From the NCBI GenBank assembly GCA_023396065.1, contig JAEWXF010000001.1, positions 27,271 through 91,270 of the forward strand: DNA of 64,000 nt, given 5' to 3'. How positions within the stretch are numbered: position 1 is the stretch's first letter; each line of letters opens with the position of its first letter. This DNA is from Methanobacteriota archaeon (lineage in GTDB: Archaea; Halobacteriota; Methanomicrobia; Methanomicrobiales; Methanocorpusculaceae). Position numbers and translations under genes: made by a program. Shown here one piece after another: positions 50,035 to 58,469 of this stretch. The notes beneath the pieces were generated by a model, which searched no databases, was not told where the DNA came from, and saw only the letters and a list, made by a program, of their open reading frames with translations.

Positions 50035-52119
50035 ATGGAGTTCCCCCGTTACTTTTCCACCCGGACGTTTGAAGCACCCGTCTGGCTCCGTCAAAACCGC
50101 GACATATCCGGAACGCTCAGATCCGCAGGAACTATCGCGGTTGCTGCGCTTGCCTGTGTACTTCTGGCGTATGTCTGTACAAAATATGTGATGAGAGTAC
50201 AGGTTGTTGCATTCGGACTGGGGGATACTCTGTTCTGGACACTCGCCGCAGTTGTACTGCCGGTCTTTCTCTTTTGTCTGATGACAATTGATCTGTGGCC
50301 GCTGGCGTATGAACAGATTATGAATGCACAGCTGAAGTATTTCGGTGAGTACCTGCAGAAAAATATCCGGGCAGCCCGGATTGCCAAAACTCCCATCCGT
50401 TATCTCCGGGATACGCTTGTCCAGACCGTCACCGTCTTCGGAATTGTTGTGTTCGGCTGTATCCTGACACAGTATCTTGGATTTTCATTTACCTCACTAT
50501 TTCCGGTGTCAGATGCAGCTCTCTGGACATTTTTCATCGTTCTGGCACCCGCTGCAGTATATATCCTGATGATTGTACAGCCGTCAATGATTTGCGCAGG
50601 CCGGAAATCCAAAATTGATCTGGACCTGCCGTATGCCATCTCATATATGCAGGCATTAAGTACGACAGTTGCCCCCTATGAGGTAATCCGCAAGATCTAC
50701 GAGGAACAGAGCATGTTCCGCGAAGTATCCCGTGAGTTCGGATTTATCGTCCGGGACGTGGAAGTGTTCGGGGATGATTTCCTGACCGCAATGCGGAACC
50801 TCCAGGATGTAACACCATCGAAGGTACTTGGTGATTTCATCAATGATCTTTCGATCGTTTTTGAGTCGGGCGGTTCGGTTTCCTCGTATCTTGCAACAAG
50901 GACCGAGTATTTCCGTGAACAGGCGAAACGGGAACAGGAACTGGTTCTTCAGACAATTGAGATCATGGCAGAGGTGTATGTCGCAGCATTCGTAGCAGCA
51001 CCGATTGCGATGATCATTCTCATGGTTGCCCAGGGCCTATCCGGAGCATCCCAGCTGGACTGGATGATGCCGTTTATGATCATCTCCATTCCTGTCGGCA
51101 GTTTTGCGTTGATCTGGGCACTGTCCCTGATGCTGCCTACAGAGTCACTGGATATTTCGCAGACCCGTGCTGAGATGGAACCTGCCGGAACAATGGTGCC
51201 TCTGGAGCGTCTGGAAGAGGCGGATCCCGTGTATCTCCGGGGACTTGAGGAGAAACGGAAAAAATACGAACTGATGCAGAAACTCCGTCACCCGGTCCGG
51301 ACATATATGAGTAATTACGATTATGCACTGATTGCCAGTGCTGTCTGTGCCCTGGCCGTTGTTCTCCTGATGCTGACCGGATTTTTTCAGGGAATTTTTC
51401 CGAGGAATCCAATGGAGTCGGCATTCTGCGTTCTGATCATCGCGTTTCTGCTGCCCCTCTCGGTCGCATATGAACTGCGGAAACGGTATATCAGCAGTAT
51501 TGAGTCGAAGATGCCGGATTTTCTGCGGAACCTCTCGGACATGAAGGATATCGGAATTACTCTGCAGGAAGCAATCCGACGGATTTCCAACGCAAAGCTG
51601 GGCGTCCTGAGCTCCGAGCTGAAGGTGGTTACGACTGATATTCAGGCGGGGACGTATCTGAATTATGCACTGAATAGGATGGAACAGAGAATTGGTCTGG
51701 TATCTGTCAAGCGTGCGGTTTCCCTGCTGGTCCGGGCAAGTGAGATTACCAGTAATCTTCGCCAGATTTTCATGATTGCAATTGCGGATTTCGAGCATTA
51801 TCTGCAGCTGAAAAAGGATCGGACGAATACAACGATTGTATATGTGATGATCATCTACTTGTCGGTCGGCATTTACCTCTTTACCGCGTATCAGCTGAAC
51901 GGACCGTTTATGGAGTCGTTTATTGAGCAGGGAGTCGCGTCGAATCTGGCGGCTACTGTTACGAGTATGTATGTTATTGCAATTGTTCTGGCCGGTTGTT
52001 CCGGGATTATGGCCGGTCAGTTTACGTCGAACAGTATTCTTGCCGGATTTAAGCATAGTATTATCCTCCTGGCGGTAACCGTGTTTTTGTTTACGTATGT
52101 GATCGGAGGCAGTGTATGA
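50035..52119 (+). CDS. Type IV pilus membrane platform protein (TadC/ArlJ/GspF-like)
   Basis: 694 residues, two GspF-like modules. Hydrophobic pairs lie near 35-90, 125-185 and 310-370 in the first half and 430-480 and 600-690 in the second. A conserved RKIYEEQSMFREVSREFG segment (about 218-235) and a MPDFLRNLSDMKDIGITLQEAI segment (about 494-515) are the paired cytoplasmic domains. It forms the platform on which the ATPase acts. The 4-base overlap (ATGA) with the next gene implies coupled expression. Confidence 0.9.
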   Translation: MEFPRYFSTRTFEAPVWLRQNRDISGTLRSAGTIAVAALACVLLAYVCTKYVMRVQVVAFGLGDTLFWTLAAVVLPVFLFCLMTIDLWPLAYEQIMNAQLKYFGEYLQKNIRAARIAKTPIRYLRDTLVQTVTVFGIVVFGCILTQYLGFSFTSLFPVSDAALWTFFIVLAPAAVYILMIVQPSMICAGRKSKIDLDLPYAISYMQALSTTVAPYEVIRKIYEEQSMFREVSREFGFIVRDVEVFGDDFLTAMRNLQDVTPSKVLGDFINDLSIVFESGGSVSSYLATRTEYFREQAKREQELVLQTIEIMAEVYVAAFVAAPIAMIILMVAQGLSGASQLDWMMPFMIISIPVGSFALIWALSLMLPTESLDISQTRAEMEPAGTMVPLERLEEADPVYLRGLEEKRKKYELMQKLRHPVRTYMSNYDYALIASAVCALAVVLLMLTGFFQGIFPRNPMESAFCVLIIAFLLPLSVAYELRKRYISSIESKMPDFLRNLSDMKDIGITLQEAIRRISNAKLGVLSSELKVVTTDIQAGTYLNYALNRMEQRIGLVSVKRAVSLLVRASEITSNLRQIFMIAIADFEHYLQLKKDRTNTTIVYVMIIYLSVGIYLFTAYQLNGPFMESFIEQGVASNLAATVTSMYVIAIVLAGCSGIMAGQFTSNSILAGFKHSIILLAVTVFLFTYVIGGSV

Positions 52120-52544
52120 AATGTGATGATGCGGTATCGGTGGTCGTTGGAGAAATGCTGATGATCGCACTGGTTGCGGTGTTGATTGCGGCTGCGGCTG
52201 CGGCATTTCCTGTACTGCTACCGTCAGACAGATCTGTTTCAGCAAATATTCTTGTAATGTATGATGACCACACGAACAATTTGTCTCTCTACCATAAAGG
52301 AGGGGATTGGATGCGGATATCAGAACTGGTGGTGAGTGCGGAGTATCCGGATGGCAGCCGTGAGATCCGAAGGAATGGCGACACTGGTTTTGTTCTGGAA
52401 CCGTATGCAGGTCTGGAACTTGCAGCAGGTACGAAGAAACAGACCTTCGACCTTGGGGACGTGCTGAATGTTTCCCTTGTGAACAAACCGGCAAAGGTCA
52501 AGGTATCAACCGCAAACTCCGTGGTTGTGACGGCGGAGGTTTAA
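52116..52544 (+). CDS. Minor pilin-like protein
   Basis: 142 residues. MKCDDAVSVVVGEMLMIALVAVLIAAAAAAF is a class III signal with Glu at +5-like position, then a small beta-rich head (about 40-142). It probably caps or primes the pilus, as small pilins in such operons do. Overlaps the platform gene by 4 bases and abuts the following gene. Confidence 0.82.
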   Translation: MKCDDAVSVVVGEMLMIALVAVLIAAAAAAFPVLLPSDRSVSANILVMYDDHTNNLSLYHKGGDWMRISELVVSAEYPDGSREIRRNGDTGFVLEPYAGLELAAGTKKQTFDLGDVLNVSLVNKPAKVKVSTANSVVVTAEV

Positions 52545-53408
52545 ATGCGGCGGGATGATGAAGGAATAGCGCCGATTCTTGCAGTGCTTTTGCTGCTGGG
52601 TCTGGTTGTTGCATTTATGGGAGCCTGGAACAGTACGGTGATTCCAACGATGAAAGAAGAAGCGGAGCTTATCCATACCGGGGAGGTGGAGGATGCATTT
52701 GTACAGTTTTCAGCGAGTGTATCGGAAATTTCCCGAAAAATGCAGAACGGAACTGCGTCTGTAACGGTTCCTCTCGGTGGCGGGGAAACACTGTTTGATG
52801 CGACCCGCACTGCGGGGACGATACGGATTCTGCCGAACATCCCCTCAGTCCAGCCGCAGCTGATGCGGATCGATGTTGAAGATGTGGCTGTTCTTCTGCC
52901 GAATGTTACACTGGCGTCAGTTGTCTACCAGTCGCAGAATACATTCTGGCAGAATCAGGGATATGGGTTTGAGTACGGATATGTGAATGTGACCCGGGAA
53001 AATATTTCAGTCCCTCTGCAGTATGGAGATATGCAGATGCTTGCCAAATCTCCTGATATCCAAAACAGGGTTCATACGTTTCTGACGGTTACGCCGGAAG
53101 CGGTCCGGACGGTTTCCTGGAGGGTGGATGAGAAAAATATTCTTGCAAGCGGGAATGGGCATGCAGTACTGTCCGTTTCGTCCCGGATACTGCCCGCAAC
53201 AACAGTTCCTGCGGGAAAGAAAATTACCATTCAGATTGCTCCCTCCTCGTCACGCCCCGACTGGCTGGTAACGATGATGAAAGACCAGCTTGAGGCAGAT
53301 CTGAATGGTACAGGATCGTGGTGGATGAATGCCGGGGACACATATACCTTTACTCTGACACAGGATGCAGTTCTGGAACAGATGGAGATACTGTTTTCCG
53401 TCAGATGA
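52545..53408 (+). CDS. Large pilin-like protein
   Basis: 287 residues. MRRDDEGIAPILAVLLLLGLVVAFMGAWNSTVIP is a pilin-like helix with the DDEG-IAP motif. The long soluble head (about 40-287) has several beta segments and an NTFWQNQGYGFEYGYVNV stretch. It resembles large minor pilins or pilus-linked surface proteins. Last gene of the motor operon. ATG follows the previous TAA directly. Confidence 0.8.
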   Translation: MRRDDEGIAPILAVLLLLGLVVAFMGAWNSTVIPTMKEEAELIHTGEVEDAFVQFSASVSEISRKMQNGTASVTVPLGGGETLFDATRTAGTIRILPNIPSVQPQLMRIDVEDVAVLLPNVTLASVVYQSQNTFWQNQGYGFEYGYVNVTRENISVPLQYGDMQMLAKSPDIQNRVHTFLTVTPEAVRTVSWRVDEKNILASGNGHAVLSVSSRILPATTVPAGKKITIQIAPSSSRPDWLVTMMKDQLEADLNGTGSWWMNAGDTYTFTLTQDAVLEQMEILFSVR

Positions 53409-53423
53409 TCAACCTTCGCTCAT

Positions 53424-53659
53424 CGACCCCTAGCCCATTTCTAATGCCGCCTACGTCGCCGTCCGGCTCCGCGACCGCCCCCTCACAGAAATGGACCAAG
53501 TTGACATATCAACAACAAACAGCGAATCTCTAAAATAAGGAATTTCTAAAACAAGCTTACCCAGCCGCGAAGCGGTGGGTGGGTCACGCTCGTCAATTTC
53601 TGTGGGAGGCGGTCTGCCTTCGGCAGACTCACCCCCCACATTAGAAACGGGTTGGGTCG
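53424..53659. repeat. Nested inverted-repeat element between convergent genes
   Basis: Outer arms 53424-53446 and 53639-53659 are complementary (CATTAGAAA...GGG pattern, two small gaps). Inner arms 53473-53496 and 53592-53614 are complementary (GTC-ATTTCTGTG...GCGGTC pattern). Inside are two hairpins: CCCAGCCGC-GAA-GCGGTGGG at 53560-53579 and GTCTGCC-TTC-GGCAGAC at 53612-53628. The 236-base unit could be a MITE-like insertion or a structured RNA. It separates the pilus operon from the minus-strand genes. Confidence 0.7.
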
Positions 53660-53669
53660 AAGAACAGAA

Positions 53670-54317
53670 TCATAACAAATACGTTCCGGAGTATGCCTCA
53701 CGAACAGAAACGAACACACCGGTCTGAACGGTTGCATTGTTTTGCAGTGTGAACCGCAGAGTCTGTGTATTCATCCGGACATTATCAGGATCCTCTGAGG
53801 ATGTATAGGTTTCTCTGGTCGGGTCCGGGAATGAGAGGGTACACTGCAGCGAATAGCCGGGATAGAGTGTCTCAACCACGGTAATCTGCGGAATCCCGGC
53901 ACGGCGGACATCCTCTGCACTCCGCGGCACGAGGGATGGATTGTTCAGGAACTCAGGGTTATAGACAAAACCGGTAATTACCAGTTCCGTATCCCCCAAT
54001 GACAAGGGATGATTGACCGAGACATCTTCCGGAGAGATCGTTATATGCAGATACACGGAGTCCAGATCCGGATTTTTCGTAACATGAAGAGAAACACCAT
54101 CACCAAGCCGCGGATCTGCCAGCACGATTGGAGTACGCAGCTGAGCATCCGCAGATGGTGCCGGATCAGTAATCAGGGATACCTTATCATCCGGTCGTGG
54201 AAAGAAAAAATTTGAAGTATCCTGACTTTTGACGACTGCATGCGCTGCAACCGGCAGAATCACACAGATACAGAGAATCAGACAGAGTATCACATACTGC
54301 CTGCGGTTTAATACCAT
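53670..54317 (-). CDS. Secreted protein of unknown function
   Basis: 215 residues. N-terminal helix (about 8-28, ending AHA) is a signal peptide or anchor. The rest is beta-rich with no Cys, with NPSLVP and FPDPTRETYTSSEDPDNVR loops. It overlaps the upstream lipoprotein gene by 10 bases and is probably cotranscribed with it. No family is recognised. Confidence 0.72.
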   Translation of the reverse strand: MVLNRRQYVILCLILCICVILPVAAHAVVKSQDTSNFFFPRPDDKVSLITDPAPSADAQLRTPIVLADPRLGDGVSLHVTKNPDLDSVYLHITISPEDVSVNHPLSLGDTELVITGFVYNPEFLNNPSLVPRSAEDVRRAGIPQITVVETLYPGYSLQCTLSFPDPTRETYTSSEDPDNVRMNTQTLRFTLQNNATVQTGVFVSVREAYSGTYLL

Positions 54318-55270
54318 TCCTCTTCCTCCTCTGCATAGATAACCGGAACAGACGGCTCCTCAATGTAGATTCTATCCAGTTCCTCAGGCGGCGTGACACC
54401 GTCCCAGTCCGGCGGCACAACGGCATATCCCCGGACTGTGGTTGTAATTTTATTTCCGGTCATATGAATCGTATAGTTTCCGGGAGCAAGAATTTTCAGT
54501 GTTTTCTTGGTATCATACGAATATCCGTCGGCAAACCCTTCTTCCATCATCAGCAGACTGGTTTTTCCAAGATACAGACCGCCATACTCACTGACAGCAG
54601 CATGACCGTACGCAGCTGCAGCCTCACGACACTCTTCGACACTGTCAAAGTTTTTGATGATCCCTACTTTGAACCAGGCATAGGGCGTGACCGTGGATCT
54701 GTTATATGTATACTCCGGCTTCTCCTCATATTTGTCTCCGTCCTTTTCGTAATAATATCTGGTCACTATCTGGAGAATCGAACCATTGGTTCCGGAAACC
54801 GGCACGTACTCAACATACTCTTTTGTTTCATACTCGGCAGTAACGCTTTCCTCCAGCTTCTGTCCTCCATCAAAGGTAAATTTCAGAATAACTGGTGCAT
54901 AGGAAACATTTACATTGAGAATCCGTTTGTTCCATGCATAGGTATCGGTAATATTGAAATGCTCAAAGTACCGGACAGTCTTCTGGATTTTCGGGGAATA
55001 GACAATATCACTCAGAAGGGATTTTGGCGTAACATCAGTGAACAACGCCGACAAAATTTCGGGCTGGACATAATACCCATCACCAATTTCATATCCGGAA
55101 TATGTGGGGACCGGTGTGGATCTGGTGTCTGCCTGTTCCTGAGACTCCGTATCGTCAGGAGTGAATATGTCGGTTACCTGCTCCGGCGGATCAATCGATT
55201 CCACACACCCTCCGGTCAGCACAATGCCAAACAGAAGACACAACAGCAGCATCATGTACTGAGTGTTCAT
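54308..55270 (-). CDS. Lipoprotein of unknown function
   Basis: 320 residues from the ATG at 55270; a longer frame to 55345 is not signal-like. MMLLLCLLFGIVLTGGC is a clear lipoprotein signal (Cys about 22). The mature part has many Tyr and Glu residues and a DGVTPPEELDRIYIEEPSVPVIYAEEEEEWY acidic C-terminus. Divergent from chlI. It may be an envelope partner of the pilus/BtuF locus, but only the neighbourhood says so. Confidence 0.72.
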   Translation of the reverse strand: MNTQYMMLLLCLLFGIVLTGGCVESIDPPEQVTDIFTPDDTESQEQADTRSTPVPTYSGYEIGDGYYVQPEILSALFTDVTPKSLLSDIVYSPKIQKTVRYFEHFNITDTYAWNKRILNVNVSYAPVILKFTFDGGQKLEESVTAEYETKEYVEYVPVSGTNGSILQIVTRYYYEKDGDKYEEKPEYTYNRSTVTPYAWFKVGIIKNFDSVEECREAAAAYGHAAVSEYGGLYLGKTSLLMMEEGFADGYSYDTKKTLKILAPGNYTIHMTGNKITTTVRGYAVVPPDWDGVTPPEELDRIYIEEPSVPVIYAEEEEEWY

Positions 55271-55345
55271 CCGTAATATCTTGGTGATAATCGTATATAA
55301 CTCGTGTGATCTTTTTTTAATTTGATAGAATCTCATCGGGGTCAA

Positions 55346-55423
55346 ATTTATAAAACAGAATACCTTTTATGATCTGAAGGAAAATAGGTAGATACGATTC
55401 AGACGGACCGTACAGGTATTTTC
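55346..55423 (+). promoter_or_regulatory. Promoter region of the chlI/chlD-btuCD operon
   Basis: ATTTATAAAAC near 55347 is a good TATA element, about 75 bases before the ATG. AGGAAAATAGG follows. The area is shared with the divergent lipoprotein. Confidence 0.5.
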
Positions 55424-56593
55424 ATGTCAGTAACTCATTTTCGCCGGATATATCCCTTTAGCGCCATTGTTGGCCAGGATCTGATGAAGACTGCATTAAT
55501 TCTCAATGCAGTGAATCCCGGAATCGGCGGGGTTTTAATCAAAGGTGAACGGGGAACCGCAAAATCTACCGCTGTTCGTTCCCTTGCCGCCCTCCTCCCG
55601 GAACATGACGTGGTTCCCGGATGTACGTTCGGCTGTGACCCGAATCTACCTTCGGAAATGTGTGAAGACTGCCGGACACACATTGGCGACCTCCCCAAAA
55701 TCCGGAAGAAAATGCAGGTGGTGGAGCTACCGGTTTCTGCCACCGAAGACAAAGTCGTCGGTAGTCTTGACATCAGTGCTGCCATAAAATCCGGAGAAAA
55801 ACGGTTTGAACCGGGAATTCTTGCACAGGCACACCGAAACATCCTCTATGTGGACGAAGTGAATCTTCTGAACGATCATATTGTGGACGTTCTGCTGGAT
55901 GCAGCCGCGATGGGTGTGAATGTGATTGAACGGGAAGGTGTTTCATATGTACATCCATCCTGTTTTATTCTGGTCGGAACCATGAACCCGGAAGAAGGGG
56001 ATCTCCGTCCGCAGCTGCTTGACCGGTTTGGCCTGTGTGTCCAGATTGCTGGAATGTCAGATCCTGATGTACGAATGGAGGTCATCCTCCGGAGAATGGC
56101 ATATGATGCAGATCCTGCTGAATTTTCTGCACAGTGGACCTGTGAGGAGGCAAAACTTACGGAACGGATCTGTACGGCACAAAAACTGCTGCCGTCGGTT
56201 GTCATACCGGAAGCGATGCTCAGAATGATCGTTCAAATCTGCATTGACTCCGGAGTGGACGGACACCGGGCAGACATCGTGATGATGAAAACCGCAACAA
56301 CCCTTGCTGCATATCGCGGGAGATACGAAGTATCCGAAGACGACATCCGGACTGCCGCCTCTCTCGTACTCCCGCACCGGATGAAAAAGACGCCGTTCTC
56401 CGAAAACAGTCTGGACGAAAAAACGATCAATGACTCCATCGAAAAGTCAAAGGAACAGCAGGCGGAGCGGTCCGGAGAGTCCCCGTCTGAGTCTGACTCT
56501 GACAAATCCGGAGAACCGGATGCCTCCGGGACGACACAGTTTGCTGCATCTGACCCTTTCGGATCAGATCCTCAGAACTCAACCCGCAGCTGA
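55424..56593 (+). CDS. chlI: ChlI/BchI-type AAA+ chelatase subunit (zero-frame product)
   Basis: 389 codons. AAA+ core with Walker A GVLIKGERGTAKSTAVRSL (about 38-56), Walker B NILYVDEVNLLNDHIVDVLLDAA (about 140-162) and sensor LVGTMNPEEGDLRPQLLDRFGLCV (about 178-201). The last 45 residues form an acidic Ser/Glu/Asp-rich linker (QQAERSGESPSESDSDKSG), the linker found between the AAA+ and VWA parts of ChlD. The zero frame stops at 56593, while the VWA part continues in the -1 frame. Works with CobN in metal insertion. Confidence 0.9.
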   Translation: MSVTHFRRIYPFSAIVGQDLMKTALILNAVNPGIGGVLIKGERGTAKSTAVRSLAALLPEHDVVPGCTFGCDPNLPSEMCEDCRTHIGDLPKIRKKMQVVELPVSATEDKVVGSLDISAAIKSGEKRFEPGILAQAHRNILYVDEVNLLNDHIVDVLLDAAAMGVNVIEREGVSYVHPSCFILVGTMNPEEGDLRPQLLDRFGLCVQIAGMSDPDVRMEVILRRMAYDADPAEFSAQWTCEEAKLTERICTAQKLLPSVVIPEAMLRMIVQICIDSGVDGHRADIVMMKTATTLAAYRGRYEVSEDDIRTAASLVLPHRMKKTPFSENSLDEKTINDSIEKSKEQQAERSGESPSESDSDKSGEPDASGTTQFAASDPFGSDPQNSTRS

Positions 56594-56597
56594 GGAT
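56554..56597 (+). promoter_or_regulatory. Predicted programmed -1 frameshift signal joining chlI to chlD
   Basis: Zero-frame codons GAC-CCT-TTC contain the heptamer C-CCT-TTC at 56554-56560, an X-XXY-YYZ slippery site. The -1 frame opens exactly at 56554, right after a TGA at 56551-56553. A perfect 8-bp stem follows: ATCCTCAG at 56568-56575 with CTGAGGAT at 56590-56597, a 14-base loop, and a 7-base spacer from the heptamer. A slip here gives a 645-residue ChlI-linker-VWA fusion; no slip gives the ChlI product ending at 56593. Confidence 0.8.
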
Positions 56598-56607
56598 TGA
56601 TAGACTT

Positions 56608-57360
56608 GTGCGGGAAAGTTCCGGGCGCAGAACCGCGACGCAGTCCTCTTCCGGGCGGTATGTGGGATACAAAATCCCGCAGGGAAAGCCTGCGACGATT
56701 GCGCTGGATGCAACCGTCCGGGCTGCAGCACCACATCAGACGAAGCGGTCCGGGGAATTGGCGCTGCAGATTGAACCACAGGATATCAGAGAAAAAGTAC
56801 TCGAACGAACCTGCGGCAACGTTCTCCTGTTTGTCGTCGATGCGAGCGGGAGTATGGGGGCACGGAAACGGATGTCGGCAGTAAAAGGAGCCGTTCTGTC
56901 CCTGCTGGTTGATGCATACCAGAAACGGGACAAGGTTGGCCTGATCGTCTTCCGCGGGGACCATGCGGATCTGGTGGTCCCTCCGACATCCAGTGTGGAG
57001 CTGGCTGAACTTCAGATGCGGCAGATTCCCACCGGAGGAAAAACACCGCTGGCGCACGGCCTGTCACTGGGACGGGATGTACTGCTGCGGGAAATGATGC
57101 AAAATCCTACGGTAAAACCCTTAATGATTGTAGTGTCTGACGGCAGAGCCAATGTCAGCATTTCCGGAGGTAAACCCATGGAGGAGGTTGCCGGTATTTC
57201 CCGTGATATCCAGAGCAGAAAGATTCCGGTACTGGTTCTGGATTCAGAAGAAGGATTTATTACCCTTGGATTTGCACAAAAACTGGCCGGATTCCTGGGA
57301 GCGAAATATATGAAACTGGAAGATCTTGCATACGGGCAGGCCGGACGGGGAATACTATGA
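56608..57360 (+). CDS. chlD: ChlD-type VWA domain, separate frame (via -1 shift or internal GTG)
   Basis: As a separate gene it would start at a GTG at 56608 (250 residues); via the shift, the frame enters at 56554-56560. It reads VRESSGRRTATQSSSGRYVGYK, then the VWA MIDAS-type VVDASGSMGARKRMSAVKGAVLSLLVDAYQKRDKVGLI (DxSxS) and PTGGKTPLAHGLSLG (T). IVVSDGRANVSI completes the site. It couples AAA+ motion to the CobN subunit. Overlaps the BtuC-like gene by 4 bases. The fusion form is favoured by the upstream signal. Confidence 0.88.
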   Translation: MRESSGRRTATQSSSGRYVGYKIPQGKPATIALDATVRAAAPHQTKRSGELALQIEPQDIREKVLERTCGNVLLFVVDASGSMGARKRMSAVKGAVLSLLVDAYQKRDKVGLIVFRGDHADLVVPPTSSVELAELQMRQIPTGGKTPLAHGLSLGRDVLLREMMQNPTVKPLMIVVSDGRANVSISGGKPMEEVAGISRDIQSRKIPVLVLDSEEGFITLGFAQKLAGFLGAKYMKLEDLAYGQAGRGIL

Positions 57361-58469
57361 ACGGGAGTAATGCAGGATCCCTCTATCATGCAGCGTCCCG
57401 GCGACGGCTGACGATTTTTGCCGCTTTGTTTCTCCTGCTGATCGGTGTCGCAGTACTTGCAACCGGTATTGGAACGGTAGCAATTCCGCCTGCGGATGTG
57501 CTGGCCGTCTTTGGTCATACTCTCCTGCCGTCCCTCATATCACTGCCGGCAACACCGAACGCGGAAATGATTGTTCTGAACTTCCGGCTGCCGAGAATTC
57601 TTCTCGCGGTTCTTGCAGGAATCAGTCTTGCGGTTGCCGGAGCGGTGATGCAGGGACTGCTGAGAAATCCGCTGGTCAGTCCGTTCACACTTGGTCTGTC
57701 TTCGGCGGCCTCCTTTGGTGCAGCAGGCATGATCGTTCTCGGACCGGTTCTCTTCGGCACCGCGTATGCGGGTATGATTGCATTTGGCGGGATTACGTTT
57801 TCTGCAAGTACCGTTCTGCTGATTCTGTCGGCATTTCTTTTCGGCTGGTTCAGCGTCGTTCTGGTGTATCTGATCTCCAAAACGACTCATGGATCCCAGG
57901 CAATTATGATTCTCGCCGGTGTGGTGATAGGATATCTGTTTCAGGCAGGTCTGCTCGCCCTGCAGTATGTTTCCAATGATGAAGCACTTCGTGACATTGT
58001 TACCTGGCTGATGGGAGGTATGTGGGGAGCCAGCTGGCAGGCGGTGATTGTACTTCTGCCGGTAGTCCTCATTTGTTTTTTCCTTGTGGAACGACGGGCC
58101 TGGGACCTGAATACTCTTTCCGGCGGGGATGATGTGGCAAAGAATCTGGGAATCAACGTTCCGCAGTTCCGGATCCGTGGTCTGATGATCGTTTCCTTCG
58201 CAGCCTCAGCATGTCTTGCCTTTACCGGAGTGATAGGATTTGTCGGGCTTATGGCACCTCATATCTGCCGCATGATCATCGGAAACGATTACCGGTATCT
58301 GCTGCCCTGTTCTGCCATTGTCGGCGCGCTGATTCTGGTAATTTCCGATACTGCCGCCCGGGTGATTCTCTCTCCGGTGGAAATTCCTGTCGGTGTCATT
58401 ATGTACATCCTTGGAGGATTGTTCTTCATCTACCTGATTACCCGGGGACACGGGAGGTATCTGAGTTGA
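57357..58469 (+). CDS. BtuC/FecCD-type transporter permease
   Basis: 370 residues with about ten helices. Family blocks: FRLPRILLAVLAGISLAVAGAVMQGLLRNPLVSP (about 65-98), GVVIGYLFQAG, and FTGVIGFVGLMAPHICRMIIGNDYRYLLP (about 285-313). It imports cobalamin, heme or Fe-chelates. ATGA overlap with chlD. Its own binding protein is not adjacent; three BtuF-like genes 11-22 kb upstream are candidates. Confidence 0.9.
   Translation: MNGSNAGSLYHAASRRRLTIFAALFLLLIGVAVLATGIGTVAIPPADVLAVFGHTLLPSLISLPATPNAEMIVLNFRLPRILLAVLAGISLAVAGAVMQGLLRNPLVSPFTLGLSSAASFGAAGMIVLGPVLFGTAYAGMIAFGGITFSASTVLLILSAFLFGWFSVVLVYLISKTTHGSQAIMILAGVVIGYLFQAGLLALQYVSNDEALRDIVTWLMGGMWGASWQAVIVLLPVVLICFFLVERRAWDLNTLSGGDDVAKNLGINVPQFRIRGLMIVSFAASACLAFTGVIGFVGLMAPHICRMIIGNDYRYLLPCSAIVGALILVISDTAARVILSPVEIPVGVIMYILGGLFFIYLITRGHGRYLS

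Noticed and set aside
51145..52494. 449-codon minus-strand frame
   Set aside because: Antisense to the pilus platform and minor pilin genes; composition is shadow-like.
56593..56608. chlI and chlD as simple separate genes
   Set aside because: Possible, but the GTG lacks a strong ribosome site and the slippery heptamer plus stem-loop lie exactly at the frame opening.
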